Assembly: GCA_910583995.1 (NCBI GenBank)
Contig: CAJTYW010000001.1
Location: forward strand, 62,001 to 126,000
Reading direction: 5' to 3'
DNA length: 64,000 nucleotides
Source: an uncultured Christensenella sp.
Lineage (GTDB): Bacteria > Bacillota > Clostridia > Christensenellales > UBA3700
Shown here piece after piece: positions 25,376 to 34,920 of this stretch; within the stretch, counting starts at the first letter, position 1, and every line of letters begins with the position of its first letter. The translations under genes were made by a program, and so were the position numbers. Under the pieces are notes generated by a model that was given only the letters and a program-made list of their open reading frames with translations, searched no databases and had not been told where the DNA came from.

Positions 25376-25405
25376 TTGACAACCTTACATTTTTTATGCT
25401 AAAAT
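25376..25405 (+). promoter_or_regulatory. Sigma-A promoter upstream of ftsA
   Basis: TTGACA (25376-25381), 18-bp spacer, TAAAAT (25400-25405) with extended -10 TGC. A GC-richer alternating stretch with palindromic words (TATGCGCATA, ACGCGT; about 25310-25332) lies 45 bp upstream in otherwise AT-only sequence. Confidence 0.75.
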
Positions 25406-25433
25406 TATAGTGTGAAAAGTGTGAGGTATATGT

Positions 25434-26585
25434 ATGTTTAATAACGGCAATATTGCAATTATCGATATTGGCTCGGATAAAATCTTTACAAAAATCGGAG
25501 AAATTGCAAAAGATAATTTTTTTCATATAAAATCTCAAGCAGAAGTTTTTTATGACGGATATATGGAAGGTGACTGGCTTAAAGGTGATGATGTAGGAGA
25601 TACTATAATCACTTGTCTTGAAAAAGCTTTGTACAACTTCAATGTTAAATTATCTGCAATTTATGTAGGTGTACCTGGGGATTTTGCTAGAGTTCAAGTT
25701 CTTTCAAATAAAATGAACTTTGGGTGCAGCCACAAATTAAGTAGTAGTGACTTGCAAACTCTTAAAGACAACACAATTCCTAAAAATGACGGAAGATATG
25801 AAATTATAGATTCGCAAGTAATTAATTATATTTTAGATGGAAAGGAAAAATCGCTTGACCCAATAGGCAAAACTTGCTATAGTCTTGGTGTAAATTTATC
25901 TTTTAACTTATGTAAAAAGGAATTTTGCAATTTATTTAAAACTATACTTTCTGGGTATTCACGCAAAATTAAATTTGTTGATAGTATGCTTGCGGAAAGC
26001 TTAATTGCAACTGATAAGGAAATAAGAATTAAAAATGCAGCTGTTTTGGTTGATATTGGATATCTTACAACAGATATTTCATATATAATGGGCGGCGGAT
26101 TAATTGCTTTAAATACATTGCCTTATGGTGGCGGACATATTTCTTACGATTTATCTTATGGGCTTGAATTACAATACAATACAGCTTGTTATGTTAAAAG
26201 TTTGATTGATTTTAACGATAACGAAGGTGATATTGGTGTAAGAACAGATAATGGAAATGTTGATTTTGAAAAATCTTATGTAAATATGATTGCAGCCGCT
26301 AGACTTGAAGAAATTGCGGAAAAAATTACTCAAATTATCAATAATTATCAAATTGAATATCCTAATTATTTAAAAATTTATTTGACAGGCAGGGGCATTG
26401 CGGATATGAAAGGCGTTCGCTCTATAATGTCAAATGCTTTAGGCAGACAATGCGAAATGATAAGAAGTGTTGTTAATAATGACGAAAAAAATAAGATTTA
26501 TTTGTCTTCAGCTAGTCTGATGCAATATGTAGTAAAAGTGGACAAGCCTGAAAGGCAGAGTTTTATATCAAAATTATTAGGCTAA
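25434..26585 (+). CDS. ftsA: Cell-division protein FtsA (actin-like)
   Basis: A 383-residue actin-fold ATPase that tethers FtsZ to the membrane. The start follows GTGAGG. N-terminal phosphate-1 motif (NIAIIDIGSDKIFTKIG), the SHS2-type insertion (about 80-160), phosphate-2 (AAVLVDIGYLTTDISYI) and the adenosine motif (YLTGRGIADMKG) are seen. The C-terminus ends in KPERQSFISKLLG, which could be the amphipathic membrane-targeting helix. Sequence is divergent from E. coli FtsA, but location before ftsZ supports the call. Confidence 0.9.
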   Translation: MFNNGNIAIIDIGSDKIFTKIGEIAKDNFFHIKSQAEVFYDGYMEGDWLKGDDVGDTIITCLEKALYNFNVKLSAIYVGVPGDFARVQVLSNKMNFGCSHKLSSSDLQTLKDNTIPKNDGRYEIIDSQVINYILDGKEKSLDPIGKTCYSLGVNLSFNLCKKEFCNLFKTILSGYSRKIKFVDSMLAESLIATDKEIRIKNAAVLVDIGYLTTDISYIMGGGLIALNTLPYGGGHISYDLSYGLELQYNTACYVKSLIDFNDNEGDIGVRTDNGNVDFEKSYVNMIAAARLEEIAEKITQIINNYQIEYPNYLKIYLTGRGIADMKGVRSIMSNALGRQCEMIRSVVNNDEKNKIYLSSASLMQYVVKVDKPERQSFISKLLG

Positions 26586-26790
26586 TAGCTGAAAAATTTA
26601 TAAAATAGCTTAAATAGTGACTTTTATTATCAATTTTACAATTAATATTTTATATTAAACTTAAGCAAATTTAATTTAATATGTATTATTGGTTATAATT
26701 GATAATATAAAGTTTTTTAGTAAATAGAATATAAAATACGCAAAGATAATAAAAATTAAATACCTTATGTTATTTTAAACGGAGGAGTTT

Positions 26791-28020
26791 ATGAGCGAGT
26801 TGGAAAACAATATGCCAAAATATGAAGATTTTAAAATTGACGCAAGTACCGGTATTGTTAAAATTAAAGTAGTCGGTGTTGGCGGTGGCGGTGGTAACGC
26901 TGTTAACCGTATGGTTGATTCCGGAATTACAAGTGCTGAGTTTGCTGTAGTTAATACAGACAAGCAAGCTCTTTTAATGTTTGATAGGGAAAAATGTCAA
27001 ACAATTCAAATTGGCGAAAAGTTGACAAATGGTTTAGGTGCAGGTGCTGACCCTAAAAAAGGTGAAATGGCAGCTGAAGAGTCTAAAGATTCGCTTAAAA
27101 AGATGCTTGAAGGCGTTGACTTGTTGTTTATTACAGCTGGTATGGGTGGCGGTACTGGTACAGGTGCAGCTCCAGTTCTTGCAAGTTTGAGCCGTGAAAT
27201 GGGTATTTTGACAGTTGCAATTGTTACAAAACCTTTTGGATTTGAAGGTTCTAAACGTATGAATAATGCAATGAAAGGCATAGAAAAACTAAAGGAATAT
27301 GTTGACGCATTGCTAATTGTGCCAAATGATAAACTTATGCAGGTTTTACCAAAGAATACTCCTATCGTTCAAGCTTTTAAGGAAGCAGACGAAGTATTAA
27401 GGAAAGGTATTCAAGGTATTTCAGATTTGATTGCAACTCCGTCACTTATCAACTTGGACTTTGCAGATGTTAGAAAAGTTATTAAAGGGCCTTGTTCTGC
27501 ACATCTTGGCGTTGGTGAAGGCGAAGGTGAAAATAGAGCTATTACAGCTGTTCAACAAGCGGTTAAAAGCCCATTGCTTGAAACAAGCATTGTTGGTGCA
27601 AGCGGCGTAATTTTGAACATAATGGGCGGACTTGATTTAACTTTGGAAGAAGTTGATATTGCTAGTAATCTTGTACATTCTGTTGTTGACGAGAGTGCGG
27701 ATATTATTATCGGTGCAGGAATTGATGCAAGCTTACAAGGTAAAATTTTAATTACTTTGATTGCAACAGGCGGAATTAAAGAAGCTAATGGCGGAAATAA
27801 GACAGAGTCAGGTATTGAAGATACTTTAAGTAGATTGAGAAACAGAAATATCGAAAAAGAAGATACTGTTTATGTGCCACTTGGTGAAATTAATAAAAAA
27901 CCATCTGCTCCTACAGCACCTACAAGTAGACCATCTGCAGAATCTGTTAAAAATAACGATGATGACGACAATATGCCTGCATTTATTAGAAAATTAAAAG
28001 CAAATAGGGGTAATAATTAA
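26791..28020 (+). CDS. ftsZ: Cell-division GTPase FtsZ
   Basis: A 409-residue tubulin homologue forming the cytokinetic ring. The start is preceded by GGAGGAG. GTP-binding elements: VGVGGGGGNAVNRM, the tubulin signature GMGGGTGTGAAPV, and the T7 loop NLDFADVRKV. A disordered linker (about 345-390, rich in Pro/Ser/Asn) precedes the conserved C-terminal peptide DDNMPAFIRKLK, which binds FtsA and other partners. A strong terminator closes the dcw cluster behind it. Confidence 0.98.
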   Translation: MSELENNMPKYEDFKIDASTGIVKIKVVGVGGGGGNAVNRMVDSGITSAEFAVVNTDKQALLMFDREKCQTIQIGEKLTNGLGAGADPKKGEMAAEESKDSLKKMLEGVDLLFITAGMGGGTGTGAAPVLASLSREMGILTVAIVTKPFGFEGSKRMNNAMKGIEKLKEYVDALLIVPNDKLMQVLPKNTPIVQAFKEADEVLRKGIQGISDLIATPSLINLDFADVRKVIKGPCSAHLGVGEGEGENRAITAVQQAVKSPLLETSIVGASGVILNIMGGLDLTLEEVDIASNLVHSVVDESADIIIGAGIDASLQGKILITLIATGGIKEANGGNKTESGIEDTLSRLRNRNIEKEDTVYVPLGEINKKPSAPTAPTSRPSAESVKNNDDDDNMPAFIRKLKANRGNN

Positions 28021-28087
28021 TTTATCTGTATAGTGAAATAATTTCAAATAAAATTGAAAGCGTACAAAAATAAATGATTAAAAATTT

Positions 28088-28126
28088 AATAACCAAGATA
28101 ATTAGTTATCTTGGTTGTTTTTTTTG
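28088..28126 (+). terminator. Intrinsic terminator after ftsZ
   Basis: AACCAAGATAA (28091-28101), loop TTAG, TTATCTTGGTT (28106-28116), then a run of T. The remaining spacer 28127-28736 is AT-rich and holds one small ORF (28420-28503) and the GH3 promoter. Confidence 0.92.
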
Positions 28127-28419
28127 TTGTAATAATTTTATTTATGAGACTATAAAATAACAATTAAATTTTTTTCATTCAATTGCTTAAAATTAGATTG
28201 ATATATAGATTTAATAATATTTGATTTTTCAATTTTAAATTAAAGTCATTGCGGGTAGTGTATTTTATTTGTATTAATTCGATAATATTTTAAATAAAAG
28301 CTAAATAAAATGCAAGATAGCTATCAAAATAATCAAAAAGCTCATTTTTTTATTTTGGTATTTTAGTGAATTAAAACGGAAATAATTAATAAAATAAATA
28401 AAAAATTTAGGAGAGTATT

Positions 28420-28503
28420 ATGAGTAAAAAGACTTTAGATAAAATAAAGCAAAGACAAATGGATAAGGATAATTTACAACAAGCACTAAAAGACGAAGAT
28501 TGA
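28420..28503 (+). CDS. Small 27-residue ORF, charged, unknown function
   Basis: ATG preceded by TAGGAGAG at good spacing. It encodes a 27-residue, highly charged, probably helical peptide beginning MSKKTLDKIKQRQMDKDN and ending with acidic residues. It lies in an otherwise empty 600-bp spacer between the ftsZ terminator and the GH3 promoter. The strong ribosome binding site argues for translation; I recognise no family. Confidence 0.5.
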   Translation: MSKKTLDKIKQRQMDKDNLQQALKDED

Positions 28504-28670
28504 AAATATTTTACAAAGTATTATAAAAACAGCTTTAATTTATAATTAAATCAATGAAATTATTATAAAATAAGCCAAAAAATATAATAATTATGTTTGT
28601 AATGTATGATTTGTGTAAAGTTTAAGTAATTGATTTTTTTGTTAATTTTTACTTAAATTTATTGGAAATA

Positions 28671-28699
28671 TTGACTTTTATATAATTTAATGTTATAAA
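28671..28699 (+). promoter_or_regulatory. Sigma-A promoter of the GH3 gene
   Basis: TTGACT (28671-28676), 17-bp spacer, TATAAA (28694-28699), 38 bp before the start codon. Confidence 0.7.
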
Positions 28700-28736
28700 T
28701 AAAATTGAATTAAAATCAAAGTTAGGGGTAAATATT

Positions 28737-31133
28737 ATGGTAAATATAAATGATTTGACTTTGGACGAAAAAGCAAGTTTATTATCTGGCAAAGATAACT
28801 GGCATACAAAGGCTGTTGACAGAGTAGGCTTGCCCAATATTATGATGACTGACGGACCACACGGGGTCAGAAAAATGTTGGAAGGCGAATATGGTATAAA
28901 AAGTAAAATTAAAACTACTTGTTTCCCTACAGCATCAAGTTGCTGTTGCAGTTTTGATATTTCGCTTGCTAATAAAATGGCAAAAGCTATAGCAAAAGAA
29001 GCAAAAGCAAATAATGTAGCAGTTGTATTAGGTCCGGGGGCAAATATTAAGCGTTCACCACTTTGCGGAAGAAATTTTGAATATTACTCTGAAGACCCGT
29101 ATTTGAGCGGAAATATGGCGGGTAATTTTATTTTGGGAATGAATGAAGAAAATGTTGGTTGTTCCCTAAAGCATTTTGCTGCAAATAACCAAGAATTTAG
29201 AAGATTTATAGAAAGCAATAATATTGATATGCGTGCTCTTATGGACTTGTACTTAAAAAGTTTTAAAGTTGCACTAGATATATCAAAACCTGCAACAATA
29301 ATGTGTGCTTACAATAAAATAAATGAAGTTTATTGCTCAGAAAACAAATGGTTACTTACAGATATTTTAAGAGATAAGTTTGGTTTTGATGGTTTGGTAA
29401 TGTCTGACTGGGGCGCAGTTAACGATAGAGTAAAAGCTGTTACAGCAGGTTTGGATTTGGAAATGCCATCTTGCAATGGTGTAAATGACAAAAGAGTTGC
29501 TAAAGCGGTTAAGGACGGCAGTTTAGATGAAAAAGATTTGGATAAAGTTGTTCAAAATATTTTGAATTTGGTTGAAAAATATAAGTATATCAATGATATT
29601 AGTGTTACTTTTGACGAAAATGAGCATTATAATTTAGCAAAGGAAATTGCAGAAAATTCCGCAGTGCTTTTGAAAAATGAGAACAATGTTTTGCCTGTAA
29701 AAGCAGGAGAAAAAGTACTTATTGTAGGTAATATGGCAAAAATTAGCCGTTATCAAGGTGGCGGAAGTTCACATATTACTCCATTTTTTGAAAGTACGCT
29801 TACAGGTAGTTTGGATAAAACGGGTGATAAATATGACTATATGGAAGGTTATCACATTAAATACACTAAAGATAATAGCGATTTGATTGAAAAAATTGAG
29901 AAGGTCGCAGGAAATTACGATAAAATTATACTTTGCGTAGGACTTCCTGATAATATGGAAGTTGAAGGACTTGACAGAAAACATCTTAATTTGCCTGTAG
30001 CACACGACAAATTGGTTGAGAGAATATCAAAAGCACATAAAAATGTGGTTGTGGTATTGTTTGCAGGCTCACCTGTAGAACTTCCTTGGAGAAATGATGT
30101 AAGTGGAATACTAAATATGTACCTTGCAGGTAGCGGTAGTGGCGAAGCTTGTGCAAATATATTGTTTGGAAGAGTTAATCCAAGTGGTAGACTTGCTGAA
30201 AGTTATCCTATTAAACTGGAAGATTGTAATTCTTATAACAATTTTTACTATGACAATGATAGAACATACTATTCAGATAGTATTTTTGTCGGATATAGGT
30301 ACTATGATATTACAAAAACAAAAGTAGCTTATCCGTTTGGCTATGGCTTGAGCTATACAAATTTTGAATATAGTAATATTAAGGTGGATAGTCAAATTGA
30401 CATTGATAAAGGCGAAAAAATAGAAATTACTTTAAAAAATACAGGCGATATGGCTGGTAGTGAAGTAATTCAAGTTTATATAGGAAAAGAAAATTCAAAA
30501 TATTTAAGACCGATTAAAGAATTAAAGGCTTTTGATAAAGTATTTTTAAATGCAAATGAGAGTAAAAATATTACTATTGAGCTTGAAAGACGCAATTTTG
30601 AGATTTTTGATATAAAAGCCGATGAGTATTTGGTAGAAAGTGGGGAGTATCAAATTTACATTTGTAAAAATAGTGAAGAAATTATCCAAACATTGTTTGT
30701 CAATGTTATAAGTAAAGATATTTGTACAGGTGATAGTAACGAAATGCTTGAATATATCCCTGCAAACAATGAGTTCCCAATAGAAAAATTTGAAAATATT
30801 TATGGCAGCAAAATTATTCAATCTCGTCCAGTTGCTAAAAAAGGTGAATTTACCGAATTTAATAGTTTGGGTGAAATTGTTGACGAAAGTTTGCTTGCAA
30901 GATTTATTTTGTTTATTATGAGAAACTCCTTGCCGCTTGCAACAGGAGAAGGCAAGGATACAGGCGGATTTATGATGAGCTATGAGCAAATGCGTACTAA
31001 TCCAATTTTTAAACTAGGACAATCAAGCGGTGGAATACTTAATGAAAAAAGAGTTGACGGCATTGTAGACATTTTTAACGGTCACTTATTTAAGGGATTA
31101 GGCAAAATATTTAAATCAAAATCAAAAGAGTAA
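28737..31133 (+). CDS. Glycoside hydrolase family 3 beta-glucosidase-type enzyme
   Basis: A 798-residue cytoplasmic GH3 enzyme (no signal peptide), so it acts on imported oligosaccharides or glycosides. GH3 N-terminal barrel (about 1-270) with TDGPHGVRK, LGPGANIKRSPLCGRNFEYYSEDP, KHFAANNQE and the nucleophile region VMSDWG (D224). Then the alpha/beta sandwich (LLKNENNVLPV..., GGGSSHITP) and a fibronectin-III-like domain (YPFGYGLSYTNFEYS...). A C-terminal extension of about 120 residues follows the Fn3-like part. Glucosidase is the common activity; xylosidase or other beta-glycosidase specificity cannot be excluded. GNAT gene follows 33 bp later. Confidence 0.93.
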   Translation: MVNINDLTLDEKASLLSGKDNWHTKAVDRVGLPNIMMTDGPHGVRKMLEGEYGIKSKIKTTCFPTASSCCCSFDISLANKMAKAIAKEAKANNVAVVLGPGANIKRSPLCGRNFEYYSEDPYLSGNMAGNFILGMNEENVGCSLKHFAANNQEFRRFIESNNIDMRALMDLYLKSFKVALDISKPATIMCAYNKINEVYCSENKWLLTDILRDKFGFDGLVMSDWGAVNDRVKAVTAGLDLEMPSCNGVNDKRVAKAVKDGSLDEKDLDKVVQNILNLVEKYKYINDISVTFDENEHYNLAKEIAENSAVLLKNENNVLPVKAGEKVLIVGNMAKISRYQGGGSSHITPFFESTLTGSLDKTGDKYDYMEGYHIKYTKDNSDLIEKIEKVAGNYDKIILCVGLPDNMEVEGLDRKHLNLPVAHDKLVERISKAHKNVVVVLFAGSPVELPWRNDVSGILNMYLAGSGSGEACANILFGRVNPSGRLAESYPIKLEDCNSYNNFYYDNDRTYYSDSIFVGYRYYDITKTKVAYPFGYGLSYTNFEYSNIKVDSQIDIDKGEKIEITLKNTGDMAGSEVIQVYIGKENSKYLRPIKELKAFDKVFLNANESKNITIELERRNFEIFDIKADEYLVESGEYQIYICKNSEEIIQTLFVNVISKDICTGDSNEMLEYIPANNEFPIEKFENIYGSKIIQSRPVAKKGEFTEFNSLGEIVDESLLARFILFIMRNSLPLATGEGKDTGGFMMSYEQMRTNPIFKLGQSSGGILNEKRVDGIVDIFNGHLFKGLGKIFKSKSKE

Positions 31134-31166
31134 TTTTGAAGATTGTTGAATAAAGGAATAAAAAAT

Positions 31167-31724
31167 ATGTATCATAAAGGTAGTGTAACACTTGAAACAC
31201 CACGATTGGTTTTGAGAAAATTTTGTTTAAAGGATGTTGCAATATCTTTTAAAAATTGGACAAGTGACGATAAAGTCACAGAGTTTTTAAGGTGGCAAAC
31301 TCACAAAGATATTAAAGCTACAAAATCAGTTATAAGAAAGTGGATAATAAGCTATAGAAAACCTAATTTTTATCAATGGGCAATTGTTTTAAAGGACATA
31401 AATGAACCTATTGGTACAATTAGTGGGTTTGATTTGTGCAATAAGACAAGTAAAGTACATATAGGTTATTGTATTGGTTCTAAATGGTGGAATCAAGGTA
31501 TAATGAGTGAAGCTTTGGCAGCTGTAATGAAATTCTTTTTTGAAGAAGTAAAAGTTAATAAAATAGAGTCAATGCACGACCCAAACAATCCAAATTCGGG
31601 CAGAGTTATGAAAAAGTGCGGAATGCTATATGCAGGAACTTTAAGACAAGCAGATTATAGTAATAAAGGAATAGTGGATGCTTGTATTTATGGACTGCTT
31701 GCACGAGATTATTTTAAAAATTAA
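31167..31724 (+). CDS. GNAT-family N-acetyltransferase (RimJ/RimL type)
   Basis: A 185-residue acetyl-CoA-dependent acetyltransferase. The start at ATG 31167 follows AAAGGA; upstream TTG codons overlap that site. Typical RimJ/RimL features: N-terminal LETPRLVLRKF, central IGYCIGSKWWNQGIMSEALAAVMKFFFEE (acetyl-CoA-binding motif region, read in pieces) and C-terminal NPNSGRVMKKCGMLYAGTLR. Substrate unknown (ribosomal-protein N-terminus, peptide or small molecule). Probably co-transcribed with the GH3 gene; a terminator follows. Confidence 0.9.
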   Translation: MYHKGSVTLETPRLVLRKFCLKDVAISFKNWTSDDKVTEFLRWQTHKDIKATKSVIRKWIISYRKPNFYQWAIVLKDINEPIGTISGFDLCNKTSKVHIGYCIGSKWWNQGIMSEALAAVMKFFFEEVKVNKIESMHDPNNPNSGRVMKKCGMLYAGTLRQADYSNKGIVDACIYGLLARDYFKN

Positions 31725-31727
31725 ACA

Positions 31728-31758
31728 AAAAATCACACAATCAAGTGTGATTTTTTTC
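31728..31758 (+). terminator. Intrinsic terminator after the GNAT gene
   Basis: AATCACAC, short loop, GTGTGATT followed by a T run. Confidence 0.88.
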
Positions 31759-31837
31759 ATTATTATAAAAATTTATTAGTGATTTTTTGATATGCAGTAT
31801 TTTTTTTAAATTAATTTGTGCTAAATTAATCAAATGT

Positions 31838-33013
31838 TTAACATTCTGTATAATTTCTGTCAACATTTATCACAAGATTACAAGTTGTATCTTGTTCTTT
31901 GACTAAATCTTTCAACTTTTCTATTATATCAGCGTCCGATAACTTAAATTCCATTGGTAAAACTATATCAAAAATTAAATTGTTATTGTTTACGCCTTTA
32001 ACCATTCTAAAATCGTGAATAGTGATTTTTTCGTCAATTTGTTTTGCTGTACTAGCTATCATTTGCTTATATTTATTAGACTCTTCATCGTCTTTATTGA
32101 TTGGGTCCATATGAATAAGTAATTGCGTGGTTTCCGTTGTAAGTTCACGCTCTATTGTATCAATTAATTCGTGACTTTTGAGCATATCTTGTTTGCAATC
32201 AACTTCCACGTGAACGCTTACAAAGTATCTGTTAGGACCATAATTGTGCACAATCATATCGTGTAGTCCAAGCACTCCGTCATAGTTTTGTATTGCCTTT
32301 GCAATGTCTATTACCATTTGCTTGTCTGCTTTTTCACCAAGCAATGGGTTAAAAGTGCTTATCATAAGCTTTATGCCTTGAATAATAATAATCAATGCCA
32401 CAATTATACCGAAATAGCCGTCCAAATTAACTTTTAAATAGTGAGAAATTAAAGTTGAAATCAAAATAACACTACTTACTAAGCAGTCATTTATGCAATC
32501 TATTGCCACGCCTTTTAGGGTAGACGATTTAATTTTTTTAAACATTGCAAAATTGTATGCGAAAAGGATAATTTTAACCGCAATTGAAAAAATCAATATT
32601 CCAATCGTAATAAAACTAAAGGTCGAAGCTGTATTTTCTATAATTTTTTCAATAGAAGATTTAACTAGTTCGATTCCAAGCATTATGATAATAAAAGATA
32701 TTATCATTGCAGCAAGATATTCCGCACGAGCGTGTCCGAAAGGGTGCTTTTTGTCAGCAGGTTTATCTGCAATTTTAAAGCTAATTAGACTAACTGCGGA
32801 AGATGCAGTGTCAGAGATATTGTTTAAACCGTCACTTGCAACTGAAATGCTACTGAAAATTAAACCTACAACAAGTTTTGCAACACCGATAAAGCAATTT
32901 GCAATAATTCCAACAATACTTGCAATAACTCCGATAAGATTACGAAATTTTGCTTCAGTTTGCTTTTCAATAGGTTGTTTTTTAATAATTTGTTTAGCGA
33001 TTATTACAGACAT
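31838..33013 (-). CDS. Cation diffusion facilitator (CDF) metal exporter
   Basis: A 391-residue inner-membrane divalent-cation/proton antiporter. The start at 33013 follows AGGAGG by 7 nt; the TTG at 33019 is too close. Six membrane helices (about 25-230) carry the CDF signature SDGLNNISDTASSAVSLI and HPFGHARAEYLAAMI. The cytoplasmic C-terminal domain (about 235-391) has the ferredoxin-like metal-sensing fold (HDMIVHNYGPNRYFVSVHVEVD) plus an extra C-terminal domain. The substrate is likely Mn, Zn or Fe. It is coupled to a small upstream ORF through TAATG. Confidence 0.92.
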   Translation of the reverse strand: MSVIIAKQIIKKQPIEKQTEAKFRNLIGVIASIVGIIANCFIGVAKLVVGLIFSSISVASDGLNNISDTASSAVSLISFKIADKPADKKHPFGHARAEYLAAMIISFIIIMLGIELVKSSIEKIIENTASTFSFITIGILIFSIAVKIILFAYNFAMFKKIKSSTLKGVAIDCINDCLVSSVILISTLISHYLKVNLDGYFGIIVALIIIIQGIKLMISTFNPLLGEKADKQMVIDIAKAIQNYDGVLGLHDMIVHNYGPNRYFVSVHVEVDCKQDMLKSHELIDTIERELTTETTQLLIHMDPINKDDEESNKYKQMIASTAKQIDEKITIHDFRMVKGVNNNNLIFDIVLPMEFKLSDADIIEKLKDLVKEQDTTCNLVINVDRNYTEC

Positions 33014-33186
33014 TACCAATCCTCCTTAATAGAAAGTTTAATATCTGTGTAAAATTCCTTATATTTTTGCTTGTATGCTTCTGCATCGTCATTTATATGA
33101 TACAATTCTTCTGGGTCGAAATCTGCAATATCAACACCATCATCGTCCATTTTTTCTGACAATTTCATTAAAGTATAGTTATCCAT
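33013..33186 (-). CDS. Small acidic 57-residue protein coupled to the CDF exporter
   Basis: Minus-strand ORF from ATG 33186, preceded by AAGG, to a TAA that overlaps the CDF start codon (TAATG). It encodes a 57-residue soluble protein that is strongly acidic: its first half is rich in Asp and Glu (MDDDGVDIADFDPEEL), its second half in Lys, Tyr and Glu. Clean coding, a promoter immediately upstream and the stop/start overlap all argue that it is real. An acidic metal-binding or translational-coupling role is possible; no family is recognised. Confidence 0.75.
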   Translation of the reverse strand: MDNYTLMKLSEKMDDDGVDIADFDPEELYHINDDAEAYKQKYKEFYTDIKLSIKEDW

Positions 33187-33218
33187 TTGTTCGTTACCTT
33201 AAGTTTTAAATTGTAATT

Positions 33219-33247
33219 ATTATAGCATTTTTTGCAAATAAATACAA
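33219..33247 (-). promoter_or_regulatory. Promoter of the small ORF-CDF operon
   Basis: Minus strand TTGTAT (33247-33242), 17-bp spacer, TATAAT (33224-33219) with extended -10 TGC. Confidence 0.7.
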
Positions 33248-33385
33248 GTAAATTGATTAATTTGTTATATTTTGCACTTAAACGAAAGAAATTTTAACTA
33301 AATGTAGCATTTTTGTAATAATTTTAAGTAAATTTTAGTAATATTTAACTACTATATAAATATTTAAATAAAATCAAATTATCTA

Positions 33386-33414
33386 TTGCTTTTTGTGTTA
33401 AATTGTGTTACAAT
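33386..33414 (+). promoter_or_regulatory. Probable promoter of the citrate synthase gene
   Basis: TTGCTT (33386-33391), 17-bp spacer, TACAAT (33409-33414), 30 bp before the start. Confidence 0.55.
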
Positions 33415-33444
33415 ATACTAGATTAATTATGCAAGGAGAGATAA

Positions 33445-34821
33445 ATGACAGATTTTAAGAGTTTTTTGGATATGGTGCAAGCTGATATTGACGATTTGGC
33501 AGTAATGGCAAAAGAAAGTACATACATTAAAAGTGAATATTATGACAAATACGATGTTAAAAGGGGCTTGCGAGATATTAACGGAAAGGGGGTTCTAACT
33601 GGATTAACTGAAATTTCCGATATTATTTCAAGTAAAACCAATGAAGAAGGTAAATCTGTTCCTTGCAAAGGTGAACTTTATTATAGAGGAATAAAAATCC
33701 AAGACATTGTAAATGGCTTTGCAGGTTCTGGTAATAGATACGGCTTTGAAGAAACAGCGTATTTGTTGCTATTTGGTAAGTTGCCTAATAATGATGAATT
33801 GAAAAAATTTATAGATATTTTAGGTGGATTTAGAAGACTTCCTAATAGTTTTGTACGCGATATTATTATGAAAGCTCCTACCAATGATATGATGATTGCA
33901 TTATCAAGGTCTGTTTTGACATTGTATTCTTATGATAGCAATCCCGACGATATTAGCATTACCAATGTTTTAAGGCAATGTTTGCAACTTATTGCACAAT
34001 TTCCATTGCTTGCTGTTTATGGTTATAATGTTTATAAGCACTATTACAATTTGGAAAGTTTACTAATCAGAAAACCTAATCCAGATTATTCAATTGCGGA
34101 AAATTTGCTTTACATTTTAAGAGAAGATGGCAAGTTTACACCACTTGAGGCGGAATTGCTTGATATTTGTCTTGTTTTGCACGCGGAACACGGCGGTGGT
34201 AATAACAGCTCATTTACAACGCACGTTGTAAGTTCTTCAGGTACTGATACATATAGTTCAATTGCTGCATCTTTAGGTTCATTAAAAGGACCAAGACACG
34301 GCGGTGCAAATATAAAAGTTGTTAAAATGATTGAAGATATGAAAGCAAATCTTACTGATTATTCAGACGAGACAGTTAGCAAATATCTTGAAGACTTGCT
34401 TGACAAAAAAGCATTTGATAAAAGCGGCTTGATTTATGGTATGGGACACGCTGTATATTCATTATCTGACCCAAGAGCGGACATTTTAAAGTCATATATC
34501 AAAGCACTTGCTTGTGAAAAAAATGCTCAAAGCGAATACGCACTTTACGAAAAGATACAAAGACTTGCACCTGAAATTATCGGAAGAAAACGCTCAATTT
34601 ACAAAGGTGTTAGTTGCAATATAGACTTTTATTCAGGATTTTTGTACAATATGTTAGGGCTTCCAGTAGAGTTATTTACACCTATATTTGCAATTGCAAG
34701 AGTAGTTGGTTGGTCAGCTCATAGAATAGAAGAATTGTCTAATAACGGCAAAATTATTCGTCCAGGTTACAACGCTGTTTGTGAATATAAAGAGTATGTT
34801 GCCCGCGACGATAGAAAATAG
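33445..34821 (+). CDS. gltA: Citrate synthase
   Basis: A 458-residue cytoplasmic enzyme condensing oxaloacetate and acetyl-CoA. GGAGAG precedes the ATG. Catalytic and signature regions: ELYYRGIKIQDIVNGF, LHAEHGGGNNSSF (first His), GPRHGGANIK, GMGHAVYSLSDPRA (second His and substrate Arg) and IARVVGWSAHRIEE. The N-terminal about 50 residues form an extension seen in Clostridia-type citrate synthases. No other TCA genes are nearby, so it probably feeds glutamate synthesis. A 2-methylcitrate synthase cannot be fully excluded from sequence alone. Confidence 0.93.
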   Translation: MTDFKSFLDMVQADIDDLAVMAKESTYIKSEYYDKYDVKRGLRDINGKGVLTGLTEISDIISSKTNEEGKSVPCKGELYYRGIKIQDIVNGFAGSGNRYGFEETAYLLLFGKLPNNDELKKFIDILGGFRRLPNSFVRDIIMKAPTNDMMIALSRSVLTLYSYDSNPDDISITNVLRQCLQLIAQFPLLAVYGYNVYKHYYNLESLLIRKPNPDYSIAENLLYILREDGKFTPLEAELLDICLVLHAEHGGGNNSSFTTHVVSSSGTDTYSSIAASLGSLKGPRHGGANIKVVKMIEDMKANLTDYSDETVSKYLEDLLDKKAFDKSGLIYGMGHAVYSLSDPRADILKSYIKALACEKNAQSEYALYEKIQRLAPEIIGRKRSIYKGVSCNIDFYSGFLYNMLGLPVELFTPIFAIARVVGWSAHRIEELSNNGKIIRPGYNAVCEYKEYVARDDRK

Positions 34822-34920
34822 TCGTTAATAAGATAACAAGATGGATATTTACGGAAATACAATTTGATAATAAAATCATCTTAAAATTAATAAAAAATAT
34901 AAAAAAAGCATATAAAATGC

